From assembly GCA_020635135.1 (NCBI GenBank), contig JACKAJ010000015.1:868001-932000 (forward strand): a DNA stretch of 64,000 bases. The letters are read 5' to 3'. This stretch comes from Halobacteriovoraceae bacterium. GTDB taxonomy: Bacteria > Bdellovibrionota > Bacteriovoracia > Bacteriovoracales > Bacteriovoracaceae. How positions within the stretch are numbered: the stretch's first letter is position 1; each line of letters begins with the position of its first letter. Under the pieces are notes generated by a model. The model was given only the letters and a program-made list of their open reading frames with translations. It did not search any database and had not been told where the DNA came from. The position numbers and the translations under genes are program-made. Positions 18,157 to 26,413 of this stretch are shown here, piece after piece.

Positions 18157-19596
18157 TTAGCGTTTTTTGAAAATCCAGCGAACAAGAAACTCTTTTATAT
18201 CTCCAACATCAAAAACTAAAATCCACCCATAAAAGATCAATAGAAATCCTAACTGAATAGGAAGTTTCCAAAGAAGATCGAAACTATGAACGGAATAGAA
18301 AACAACATTAGAGATTATTACGACTATCAGCATAAGAAGTGATGTCATCTTTTCATACTGAAGCCTAAAAGTTTTGTGACTCAATAATTCATACAAAATC
18401 CAATTGATACCAAAACTCAAAGTGGTTGTTCCAACTGCTCCCCAAAGTCCCCACTTCGGGATTAACCAAATATTAAGAACAACATTGAGAACCCCACTCG
18501 AGAGAGTGGCCAGAGGAAGCAATTTAGTCTTTTTTGAAAAGTAAAAGGTATTTATAGGTAAAATATAAATACCTCTAAAAATATATGCGAGACTAAGTGC
18601 TGGTAGGTAAAGAGCTGCTTCATGGTACTCTTTAGGAGTCATAACATATATTGTGTATTCACCCACATGGCTTAAGAAAACGTATCCCATCGTTAATAGG
18701 ACAAACCAACTTTTTGAAACTTTCTGAGTAAGCTGCACAACATCCGCTTTTGACTCCATTGCTGTTTTCATAAACACTGGGCTAAATGCTTGGGCAAAAG
18801 AATTCACAATAGTTTTAAGCAAAGTGGCAAAGCGATTAGCCATGGAATAAATTCCAATGACAGATAAAGAAACAAATTTCTCTAAAATAAAAATATCGGA
18901 ATACATGAACAAATAGCCCCCTAAGGCGTGAGGGATAACTGGAAGTCCAAATTTAACATTTTCCCAAAACATCGATTTACAAAATCGCAAGACAAGATAT
19001 TTTCTAAAATAAATAGCACTTGTGAAAAAGCGAAAGACTGCACCAATAGCAAGTCCAATCAAGGCTCCTTTAGCTCCCTGATTATAGACAACTATTAAAA
19101 CTAATTGCACCACAAGCTCTAACATGGATGCAATAAAAGATAAGATTAATAATGGCTTACCCTTTTCTTTGACTTTGAACCAAGCGTTGCTTACACCTTC
19201 TGGTAGAGAGAAAAAAATTGTAATAGTGCTAATAAAAAAATAAGGATAAAAACCTAATTTATCATTAGTAAAAAAAAATCCAACAAGTTTATCACCACCT
19301 GCAACCAAACCGACTAAGACAACACTGGCAATGGTACAGACACCCCAAAACATCGTTGAATAATAGGTTTTTCTTTCCTCTTCACTATAGTCAAAATACA
19401 GTCTCGCAACACCTTTAAAAATTTGAAATGTTGTCGAAATTGTCACCATGGCGGTAAATGTTGAAACAACAGAAAGGACTCCATAGTCTTCAGGTGTTAA
19501 AAACCGAGAAAATACAGGAAGTGTAATAAACCCTTTGAGCATGGGAAGAAGACCAATAACACTATAAAATATTGAGTTCGAAACGAGTTTATTCAT
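18157..19596 (-). CDS. Wzx-type oligosaccharide flippase (MOP superfamily), third copy
   Basis: 479 residues, about fourteen hydrophobic helices. The N-terminus 'LPVFSRFLTPEDYGVLSVV' is the family signature. Later segments include 'NVVLNIWLIPKWGLWGAVGTT', the repeat-like helix pair common in MOP exporters. It is larger than the other two flippases and belongs to a different branch by eye. It is embedded in the minus operon with the nonulosonate and oxidoreductase genes, and overlaps the upstream Gfo/Idh gene by 8 nt. Expected role: export of the lipid-linked unit assembled by this module. Confidence 0.9.
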   Translation of the reverse strand: MNKLVSNSIFYSVIGLLPMLKGFITLPVFSRFLTPEDYGVLSVVSTFTAMVTISTTFQIFKGVARLYFDYSEEERKTYYSTMFWGVCTIASVVLVGLVAGGDKLVGFFFTNDKLGFYPYFFISTITIFFSLPEGVSNAWFKVKEKGKPLLILSFIASMLELVVQLVLIVVYNQGAKGALIGLAIGAVFRFFTSAIYFRKYLVLRFCKSMFWENVKFGLPVIPHALGGYLFMYSDIFILEKFVSLSVIGIYSMANRFATLLKTIVNSFAQAFSPVFMKTAMESKADVVQLTQKVSKSWFVLLTMGYVFLSHVGEYTIYVMTPKEYHEAALYLPALSLAYIFRGIYILPINTFYFSKKTKLLPLATLSSGVLNVVLNIWLIPKWGLWGAVGTTTLSFGINWILYELLSHKTFRLQYEKMTSLLMLIVVIISNVVFYSVHSFDLLWKLPIQLGFLLIFYGWILVFDVGDIKEFLVRWIFKKR

Positions 19597-20572
19597 CGTA
19601 AATTTTTTGAATTAAATCCATCGCTTTTTGCGCTTCGATTAAATCCGCTGCAGGAGAAGCCAACTTCTCTCCTTTCAAAGAATTGAGAAATGCTTGAGTC
19701 TGTTTGTAAAAACCCGGCTTGAAACGTGTGTCGTCACTATCTGGTTTTAAAGGATAACTCTTACCGTTTTCGAGAAAAACAGTTCCCTTTGTCAGGTTAG
19801 GCAAATGGATTTTAATTCCATCCCCGTATAACTCCAAGAGTGGGATGCCCCCAGACAACCAATGGGCTATGTAACTCCCAATTGCCCCATTTTCAAATTT
19901 AAATGTTGCATGAAAATTGTCGACCAATGATACATCTGAAAAATTATTTTTAAAAATATTCAGTTCTTTGATTTTTCCTCCTATATAAAGCATCAAATCA
20001 ACAAAATGAATACTGTTCGCAGTCAACCACCGGTTATAGATTTCATAATCTAAGCGTCCTTCATTTTTTTTCAAACGAATAGGTTCCGGTGCATTGATAA
20101 CAACTCCCATTAAAGGTCCGCGCATCTCAATCATTTTTAGAGCTTGATTGATTACAGAATAATATCTTCGATTGAGGGCTACCATATTGAGAACTTTTGA
20201 TTCTTTTGAAATTTCCGCTAAGGAGTTCGCTTCTTCGATCGTAAGACCTGCTGGTTTTTCAATAAAGGAAGGTATTCCTAGTTCAAGACATTTTTTAGTT
20301 ACACTGTAAGTTTGTTGATGCCCAACAAGAATCCACACAGCATCAACATCATTATTTTTTAAATAGTTTTCCCAATCAGTTGTTGTTTCTTTGATCTTGT
20401 ATTTTTTTTGTAATTCTTCTAAACCTTTTCCGCTTCGGTTGGCAATAGCAACGATTTCGACTTCTTTAAAACGCTTAAGTGTATCGAGATGAGGTTGGCA
20501 AATCTTCCCTGCACCAATCACCATGACTTTTATTCGAGATTTCTTAGAAAAGACCATGTACTTATCTTCCAT
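19589..20572 (-). CDS. Gfo/Idh/MocA-family NAD(P)-dependent oxidoreductase
   Basis: 327 residues. Rossmann motif 'VMVIGAGKICQPHLDTL' at about residues 14-30, then 'FIEKPAGLTIEEA', the E-K-P element that contributes the catalytic lysine of the family, and a C-terminal alpha/beta domain. Substrates are usually sugars, nucleotide sugars or inositol. It is not convincingly WbpB. The first ATG is at 20572, coincident with the end of the upstream paralogue; the alternative MVFSKK start five codons in is also possible. With 20572-21729 it forms a tandem pair of distinct Gfo/Idh enzymes. Confidence 0.82.
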   Translation of the reverse strand: MEDKYMVFSKKSRIKVMVIGAGKICQPHLDTLKRFKEVEIVAIANRSGKGLEELQKKYKIKETTTDWENYLKNNDVDAVWILVGHQQTYSVTKKCLELGIPSFIEKPAGLTIEEANSLAEISKESKVLNMVALNRRYYSVINQALKMIEMRGPLMGVVINAPEPIRLKKNEGRLDYEIYNRWLTANSIHFVDLMLYIGGKIKELNIFKNNFSDVSLVDNFHATFKFENGAIGSYIAHWLSGGIPLLELYGDGIKIHLPNLTKGTVFLENGKSYPLKPDSDDTRFKPGFYKQTQAFLNSLKGEKLASPAADLIEAQKAMDLIQKIYDE

Positions 20573-21729
20573 TAAGGTATTTTGAGAGTCAAATTTCTCA
20601 TTTCATCGGAAACTGGGAGTGTTATTCTTTGAGATCCTTTCGTCGCAGAAAGATGGATCGCCACTAAGGCTTCAATGGCTTTGTAACCATCAACGCCTGA
20701 AGAAACAGGAGTTTCATCAGAGAGTAACGACGCCAGAACTGGCTTGATACGATCAGCTCCATAAAAGTCTGGATGAATAAAATGGACTTCATGTGATCCA
20801 GAAGAATCAACAATCAAAATCTTCTCGTTTAATTCATCCACTTCAAAGCGGCTTGTCGTCGTTTTGAGAAGTAAAAACTTTTCCTTTCTTTCTAAGTCAC
20901 TCGAAAGGTCGATTACCGCTCGCCCCCCATTACAAAACCCCATAAACACACGACCGGAGGGATCTACAAAGTCCTTTCCTCGCGTATTTTCACTCTCAAT
21001 TTCATCGTATTCAGCAATGACCCAACTAATTTCACTTCCAAAAAGCCATCGTAGTAAATCAATATAGTGAACACCAATCATCCCAATACCTGCAGCTCCA
21101 AAAGCTAAATAAGCACTTCGCAAACTCCCGTATTTACCAGAATTCAGCAATCGCAAAAGACTTTGATAATTCTGAGACCAGCGCCTGCTATGATTAACGG
21201 CTAATCGCACACCGTTTTCTTCTGCCAGTTTGAGAACTTCTTGAGCCTCACTAAGCTTAGTCGCCATTGGCTTCTCAATGAGAACAACGGGAACTTTTGC
21301 CAGAACAGCTGCCTTGGCCAAAAACATATGAGATGGTGCTGTGGTCGATACACACAACATATCAAGATCATTTTCTTGTAACATCAAATTGATATCGTCA
21401 TAAGATTTGGCTTGGCTTTCTTTAAACTTATTTTTGAACCATTCCAAAGCCTCTTGAGACTTATCAACAACGGCAACAATTTCTGAGTTGTTCAGCTTCC
21501 ACAAAGCCTCAACCGTTACTTTTCCCATATTTCCGATGCCAACGACGGCTACTTTTTTAACACGAGAAGAATTGACTTTGATCGGTTGATAAGAAAATTG
21601 AACTTTTTTTGAATTTTGCCTGAAAAGAAAGTTCGCCAAAGGACTGTTAACAAAACTATTGTAAATCGGTCTCAAGACCTTAATTAAAAATGGGAATTTC
21701 TTTAAAATCTTCACTATTTTTACTAGCAT
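20572..21729 (-). CDS. Gfo/Idh/MocA-family NAD(P)-dependent oxidoreductase
   Basis: 385 residues with an unusual N-terminal extension of about 55 residues, basic and partly hydrophobic, before the Rossmann motif 'VAVVGIGNMGKVTVEAL'. The family 'LIEKPMATKLSEAQ' element follows, then 'NHSRRWSQNYQ' and 'GIGMIGVHYIDLLRWLFG', where D and H fit the usual catalytic positions. The extension suggests membrane or partner association, or a downstream true start, though no better ribosome site is evident. It overlaps the GT-B gene by 7 nt. The substrate is unknown; a nucleotide-linked or free modified sugar is likely. Confidence 0.8.
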   Translation of the reverse strand: MLVKIVKILKKFPFLIKVLRPIYNSFVNSPLANFLFRQNSKKVQFSYQPIKVNSSRVKKVAVVGIGNMGKVTVEALWKLNNSEIVAVVDKSQEALEWFKNKFKESQAKSYDDINLMLQENDLDMLCVSTTAPSHMFLAKAAVLAKVPVVLIEKPMATKLSEAQEVLKLAEENGVRLAVNHSRRWSQNYQSLLRLLNSGKYGSLRSAYLAFGAAGIGMIGVHYIDLLRWLFGSEISWVIAEYDEIESENTRGKDFVDPSGRVFMGFCNGGRAVIDLSSDLERKEKFLLLKTTTSRFEVDELNEKILIVDSSGSHEVHFIHPDFYGADRIKPVLASLLSDETPVSSGVDGYKAIEALVAIHLSATKGSQRITLPVSDEMRNLTLKIP

Positions 21730-23030
21730 CGCGCCTCTTCGACAATTTTAGAAAACGATTGGTATATTCTATCCCCACATTTTCCATCAATAAAGTTTTC
21801 TTCTTCCTCTAGCCGCTCACTCTTTTTTGAAAGCAGTAATTCATTAAGTTTCTTTTTTAAACGACTTTTTTCATTGAGAATAATTAATCCTTTCATATAA
21901 GTTAGATCGAAGCCTAAATCAAAATAATTCAAGAACAAGGAAGGTATCTTTAAATCATGGGCCCAGCGAGTTGTCGATTCGAAGCAACCAACATAAAAAT
22001 CTGCGAACGATAGGACTTCACTCATTCTCTCCTGCAACATTTTTACATTAAACTTGTTCTCCAATTTTACATAAGTTTCAAAACTCATCTTAGGGTGCAA
22101 TGAGCACAAGACATTAACATCTAGTTCTGACAGAGTCTTAAGTATATGGTTGATTTCAGTTTCGTGTTCACTCTTGGTCATAAGCTTATGTTCATAAAAC
22201 TGAGGCATAGCAAAAACTAAAAGACCTTTTGAAGAGTCGAGTTGGTATTTCTCGTAGAGATCATTTTTCTGAGATTCATTTTTGTCTCTTAGACTTTGAT
22301 ATAAACTATCCATTGAAAATTGTCCCGTAACCACTAGTTTATTTTCTAAGACACCATTACTCATCAAAAAATTTTTATAATCGAGATTCTGAACAAAAAC
22401 ATAATCAGAGTTTCCTCCCCCCATGTACCACACATTTTCAGGTAGTATATTGAGAAATGATAAAATGATAGTCGTAAGTGGGGGATAAAACAAAACGCTT
22501 TCATTTTTGTATCGATAGATTTGTTTATTGAAAAACTTTTGGAAAAACACTTTTTTCAATCCATTCACTCGACACTGAGGCTTTTGGCTTAGTCGGCATT
22601 TGGCCATAAAACTAGGATTTGATACTGAAATTGGCAACAATACTGACTTTATTTTCTGTAATTTTGCCGCTCTGATAAAATAAAGCTCTTTTCCTAAGTT
22701 AAAATCACCATAGAGCGCAACAATGTCGATTTCAAATTCTTTAAAAATCTCAAGAGCAATATCTGTTTCGAGGTGAAGTTTAATGACTTTTTTAACGATA
22801 GGAATATATTTTAGAGAGCTAAGAAGTTTATGCTTCCAATTTTTGAATTCACGTGAATCACTGTCGATGATTTTTTCTTGATGAATATGACTAGAGGAGA
22901 GAAGCTTCTGCGCTTCACTGTTTGCATGAGAATAGAAAACACACACATCTTTGCGTTTTTCAAGGAAGCTTCCAAGAGGTTCCATTTCTGATAACGACGT
23001 TTTTCCATTGATTAAAAATAAAATATTCAA
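21723..23030 (-). CDS. GT-B-fold transferase, possibly a CMP-sugar-dependent (sialyltransferase-like) enzyme
   Basis: 435 residues without membrane segments. I cannot assign a named family. Visible landmarks are an N-terminal Rossmann-like 'MNILFLINGK', a mid 'VFAMPQFYEHKL', then 'VLCSLHPKM' and 'VGCFESTTRWAHDLKIPSLFLN'. An H-P pair followed by an S/T-T element is the arrangement of bacterial sialyltransferases and of CDP-glycerol/2-epimerase-like GT-B enzymes. Its place between genes for two oxidoreductases and a CMP-transferase fits transfer of a CMP-activated residue. The homology class is moderately supported; the donor is inference. Confidence 0.55.
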   Translation of the reverse strand: MNILFLINGKTSLSEMEPLGSFLEKRKDVCVFYSHANSEAQKLLSSSHIHQEKIIDSDSREFKNWKHKLLSSLKYIPIVKKVIKLHLETDIALEIFKEFEIDIVALYGDFNLGKELYFIRAAKLQKIKSVLLPISVSNPSFMAKCRLSQKPQCRVNGLKKVFFQKFFNKQIYRYKNESVLFYPPLTTIILSFLNILPENVWYMGGGNSDYVFVQNLDYKNFLMSNGVLENKLVVTGQFSMDSLYQSLRDKNESQKNDLYEKYQLDSSKGLLVFAMPQFYEHKLMTKSEHETEINHILKTLSELDVNVLCSLHPKMSFETYVKLENKFNVKMLQERMSEVLSFADFYVGCFESTTRWAHDLKIPSLFLNYFDLGFDLTYMKGLIILNEKSRLKKKLNELLLSKKSERLEEEENFIDGKCGDRIYQSFSKIVEEARC

Positions 23031-23035
23031 ATTTT

Positions 23036-23986
23036 TTATAACCCGTTGATAACATTTAATGGCCGCTGCCCTTTTAATATTCGCAAAGCATTTGTCGCTA
23101 CTTTCTCTCTCATTTCTCGAAATGCTTGGACGCTATAGTAGGCAGAATGCGGGTTAATGATAAGTCTTCCCCCTAGCCAATCTTCTCTTTTTCTCCATGA
23201 ATTGATAAGCGCAGAATCTTTTGGCGGCTCTTCTGGAAGAACATCGAGAGCAACACATTCCAGTTTATTTTCCTTAAGCGGTTCAAAAAAGACATCTAGG
23301 TCTTTGACAAGAAATCCTCTTGAGGTATTGACCAGAGAGCTTCCCGTTTTCATTGCTTGAATAAAACTTTCATCAACCATGCCTCGTGTTTCATCATTAA
23401 GTGGACAATTAATGGAGATAATATCAGCCTCAGCTAACAAATCAGATCGTTCAAAATATTGTTTGGCACCTAAAAGTTTATCGTGCCCACTCACAACAAA
23501 GGGATCATAAAAAGCTGTCTTAAACCCAAGAGCTTTCGCTTTTAAGAGTATACTCCCTCCTATTCTTCCAGCTCCAATTACTCCGAGGAGACATTGATTC
23601 GTTCTTTTTAATTTTTCGAGAGTATTCTCTTGCCATGTCTCTGAATAATTTCTGCAATTATAATCGTACTGACTTACTCCACGAGCAATATTGAGAATCA
23701 TCGCCAAAGCAGTGTCACTCACTTCTTCAGTACCATAATCAGGAGTATTGCAGACAAAAATTCCTTTTTTAGCGGCATGCTGATAGTCCACATTATCATA
23801 GCCAACTCCATAGCGAACAATTCCCTTCAGTTTTGGACAACTATCAATGTATTCGGCATCAATATGATCATGCCAAACGATGAGGACTTCTAGTTCTGAG
23901 CGATCCAGACTTTCCCCTAAATTATCCCCCAAGATTTCTTTTTCAATTGTGGGGTTATCAATGTAGTCAGTTATGTATGCTTTCAT
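23036..23986 (-). CDS. D-isomer-specific 2-hydroxyacid dehydrogenase (SerA/PdxB/CtBP-like)
   Basis: 316 residues from ATG 23986. A longer open frame reaches 24049, but it begins inside the neighbouring gene, and AGAAG precedes 23986. NAD motif 'LGVIGAGRIGGSILLKAKAL', then the catalytic triad of the family: Arg in 'VNTSRGFLV', Glu in 'DVLPEEPP', His in 'NPHSAYYSVQAF'. The HSAYYS form resembles CtBP-like members. It oxidises or reduces a 2-hydroxy/2-oxo acid, possibly phosphorylated. No ACT regulatory domain is present, unlike full-length SerA. It follows the CMP-transferase gene by about 11 bp. Confidence 0.82.
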   Translation of the reverse strand: MKAYITDYIDNPTIEKEILGDNLGESLDRSELEVLIVWHDHIDAEYIDSCPKLKGIVRYGVGYDNVDYQHAAKKGIFVCNTPDYGTEEVSDTALAMILNIARGVSQYDYNCRNYSETWQENTLEKLKRTNQCLLGVIGAGRIGGSILLKAKALGFKTAFYDPFVVSGHDKLLGAKQYFERSDLLAEADIISINCPLNDETRGMVDESFIQAMKTGSSLVNTSRGFLVKDLDVFFEPLKENKLECVALDVLPEEPPKDSALINSWRKREDWLGGRLIINPHSAYYSVQAFREMREKVATNALRILKGQRPLNVINGL

Positions 23987-23997
23987 CGTTACTTCTT

Positions 23998-24741
23998 TTA
24001 TGAATCGTAGGGAGTTTTTTCTACAGTGAACCCATTTTCTTTCAGCCAAAACTCGATAACCGGGATTTGCCAGGGAGCATCCACATCAAATCCAAATTCT
24101 TTTTCAATCGTTCCTTGTTTTTGGCCAAGCCATTTAAAGGGTAGAGAACCTTTGGAAGTATCTTGTAAGCATTTTTCTCTTACAACTTGAACTCCAAAAT
24201 CAGCAAAAAAACAATCTCCCAGTGCATCGCGATCAAACGTATTTGTGATTCCCAGCTTATTGAGATCGAGCATAGGCTCTGTTGAGCCATCAGCATTTAA
24301 TTTTCTCGCTCTCAGTGGTGAAAACATATTGTACTTGCTCACTGAAATCACAGAGTCAAAAGAGGGATTTTTTTCGAGAATATTGACAGCCTTCTCCCAA
24401 AATTTCGGAAGAATATCTGGACTGTTGGCAAACATCAGAAAAATATATTTCACATCCGGACATTCTTCTTTAATAAAGGTATAAGCGTGCTCAAAAACAG
24501 TTTCTGTTGGTGTTTCCGATCGAGCTAATTCGCTAGGGCGATCAATAATTCTCGTATCATATTTTTTAGCAATGTCTTTAATAATATCTGAGTCAGTTGA
24601 AACATAGATTTTATCAACCAACTTACTATAGTGAGCGGCCATAAGAGGATACTCCACCAGAGGACGACCAAGAACTTCCCTATAGTTTTTTCCAGGAACT
24701 CCCCCACTATTGTGTTTACCAATTAATAATGCAACATTCAT
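23998..24741 (-). CDS. CMP-sugar synthetase-like cytidylyltransferase with atypical N-terminal motif
   Basis: 247 residues, NeuA/KdsB-like nucleotidyltransferase fold. The N-terminal loop reads 'LLIGKHNSGGVPGKNYREVL' in place of the usual ARGGSKG..KN; the VPGKN part is retained. 'PLVEYPLMAAHYSKLVDKIYVSTDS' follows, and 'FGFDVDAPWQ' supplies the C-terminal acidic metal site. It should transfer CMP to an acid-type acceptor. It is the second such enzyme in this operon and is clearly diverged from neuA at 15119-15835. It overlaps the GAPDH-like gene by 4 nt. Related nucleotidyltransferases also act in phosphonate pathways, so a non-sugar acceptor cannot be excluded. Confidence 0.75.
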   Translation of the reverse strand: MNVALLIGKHNSGGVPGKNYREVLGRPLVEYPLMAAHYSKLVDKIYVSTDSDIIKDIAKKYDTRIIDRPSELARSETPTETVFEHAYTFIKEECPDVKYIFLMFANSPDILPKFWEKAVNILEKNPSFDSVISVSKYNMFSPLRARKLNADGSTEPMLDLNKLGITNTFDRDALGDCFFADFGVQVVREKCLQDTSKGSLPFKWLGQKQGTIEKEFGFDVDAPWQIPVIEFWLKENGFTVEKTPYDS

Positions 24742-25790
24742 AAAGTCTCCTTTATTTGATCAGAAACATATTTTACCTGATCAACAACTCGAGAAGCGTA
24801 CCCCCATTCATTATCATACCAAAGTAGAAGTTTAAGATTATCCCCATTCACCAATTGAGTAAACCGATGATCGACATTAGCTGAAAACTCGGACGCTTTG
24901 AAATCAAGAGAGACTAGCGGTTCAACGTTATTATTTATAATTTTCCATTTTTGTTCAGAAGCAAAATTTTCAAATGCTGAAATAATTTTTTCTTTCGTTG
25001 TCTTGTTTTCCAGAGTTAAGGTCAAATCCGCACAGCCGACAATGTGAGTGGGAGTTCTGATTGAATATGATCCAAGTATACTCTCATCAATACCTTCAAC
25101 GACTTTACAACTAGCGTGCAGTGCCGAGGTTGGTTTGGGAATAAGATTTCCTATGGCCGAGCGACCTAGAGCAAAGTGGTGGTAAATCTCGCCAGGAACT
25201 GACCACGAACTCGCTGGACCATCCATTAAATTCTGATAACCAAGCCAAGGATGAAGTGTTGTGATATGTCCTGAAAGAACTCCAAAATTTTCTTTAATTA
25301 TTCGAAGAACTGGACCAATTGCAGTTGCATCACAAATGCTCGAAGAAATCACCTGGTGTTTTGAAACATCGAGCTTTTCTTCATTCGCCCCTAGGACCAT
25401 CGTAAAATCGACTTCTTCCGGGGAGTGAGTCACAATGATCTTCTTTAAATGGTTTTTTTCAATGGCTTTATGAGCTCTTAAAACATTGTCGAGGATACCG
25501 GATGAATCTATTACGATATCGACGTCCATTGAATTCCAATCGACATCGTCAATATGTTTTTCGTGAAAAACTCTTAAATCGCTTTGCTCATTGCAAATAT
25601 AATGATCCTTTCCCACGAACTTGTCTTCTAATTGATCATAGAGAGTATCGTAATTGAGCTGATAAGCAATATTATCATTGTCAGGATTAACTTCATTGAT
25701 AGCCACTATATCCATGACCTTATTTTTCAAATTAGAACGGTATATGGCCCGACCAATTCTCCCTAAACCATTAATTCCAACTCTAATCAT
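24738..25790 (-). CDS. Divergent glyceraldehyde-3-phosphate dehydrogenase-like enzyme
   Basis: 350 residues. NAD domain 'VGINGLGRIGRAIYR' at residues 4-18. The catalytic Cys lies in 'SSSICDATAIGPVLRII' instead of the near-universal S-C-T-T-N. The partner His is in 'TTLHPWLGYQNLMDGPA', and the C-terminal 'WYDNEWGYASRVVDQV' is fully GAPDH-like. It is therefore an aldehyde-phosphate dehydrogenase relative with the Cys/His pair intact but a rewritten active-site motif, which argues for a substrate other than glyceraldehyde-3-phosphate (erythrose-4-phosphate-like or other). It overlaps its neighbours by 4 nt on both open-frame sides, so it belongs to the glycan operon and is not a central-metabolism gene. 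Confidence 0.8.
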   Translation of the reverse strand: MIRVGINGLGRIGRAIYRSNLKNKVMDIVAINEVNPDNDNIAYQLNYDTLYDQLEDKFVGKDHYICNEQSDLRVFHEKHIDDVDWNSMDVDIVIDSSGILDNVLRAHKAIEKNHLKKIIVTHSPEEVDFTMVLGANEEKLDVSKHQVISSSICDATAIGPVLRIIKENFGVLSGHITTLHPWLGYQNLMDGPASSWSVPGEIYHHFALGRSAIGNLIPKPTSALHASCKVVEGIDESILGSYSIRTPTHIVGCADLTLTLENKTTKEKIISAFENFASEQKWKIINNNVEPLVSLDFKASEFSANVDHRFTQLVNGDNLKLLLWYDNEWGYASRVVDQVKYVSDQIKETL

Positions 25791-26413
25791 AATTTCAACT
25801 CCTCAAAATCTTTAATAAAACTAACTTTTTTATTTTTAAAAAATTCTTTCCAATCATGAAACTGTGTTTTTCCGTACACGAAGATAAAATCAAGTTGCGA
25901 AGCACTCGCAACTTCCCAGTCCACAAGACTATCACCAAAATAAAGTCCTTTCCCTAAAACATCTAAACTCTTCATATTTTCTTCTTTTGTTTGGGGACCT
26001 GTATAAACTCCCTTGAAATACTTTTCGATCTTATATTTACTAAGAGCTTGTTTTATCTCCGGTAAACTCCCTCCTGAAAGAATGTAACAACTGGTATTTT
26101 TTCCATCAATAAATTTTAAAAATTCTTTGATTCCTGATATCAAATTAGCCGACTGATGCTTCTTATTTAAAATAGCATTATAACGTGAAAGAACTTCTTC
26201 ATAGGAATCTATTTCAGGAAAATATTTCTTAATTTTCGTTTCACGAGGTATTCCATTATTCGCAGTAAAGAATTCTACAAACTCCAGAAGATTATTTCCT
26301 TGGCATCGAACTGATGCAGCTTCACGAATCGCCTCTTTTTTTATTTCATTGCTATCGAGAATGACTCCATCAAAATCAAATATAAAAAACTTGTACTGAG
26401 AAAAATCAAGCAA
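25787..26413 (-). CDS. HAD-superfamily phosphatase
   Basis: About 208 residues. Motif I 'IFDFDGVILDS' has the two aspartates, motif II is 'ILSGGS', and motif IV is 'YFGDSLVDWEVA'; a helical cap follows motif I (subfamily I, beta-phosphoglucomutase/Gph-like). I place the start at TTG 26413, preceded by GAGGAG at 7 nt, which leaves a normal eight-residue lead before the DFDG motif. An in-frame ATG at 26446 would overlap the amidotransferase by 41 nt. Likely removes a phosphate from an intermediate made by the adjacent dehydrogenases. Confidence 0.78.
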   Translation of the reverse strand: MLDFSQYKFFIFDFDGVILDSNEIKKEAIREAASVRCQGNNLLEFVEFFTANNGIPRETKIKKYFPEIDSYEEVLSRYNAILNKKHQSANLISGIKEFLKFIDGKNTSCYILSGGSLPEIKQALSKYKIEKYFKGVYTGPQTKEENMKSLDVLGKGLYFGDSLVDWEVASASQLDFIFVYGKTQFHDWKEFFKNKKVSFIKDFEELKL

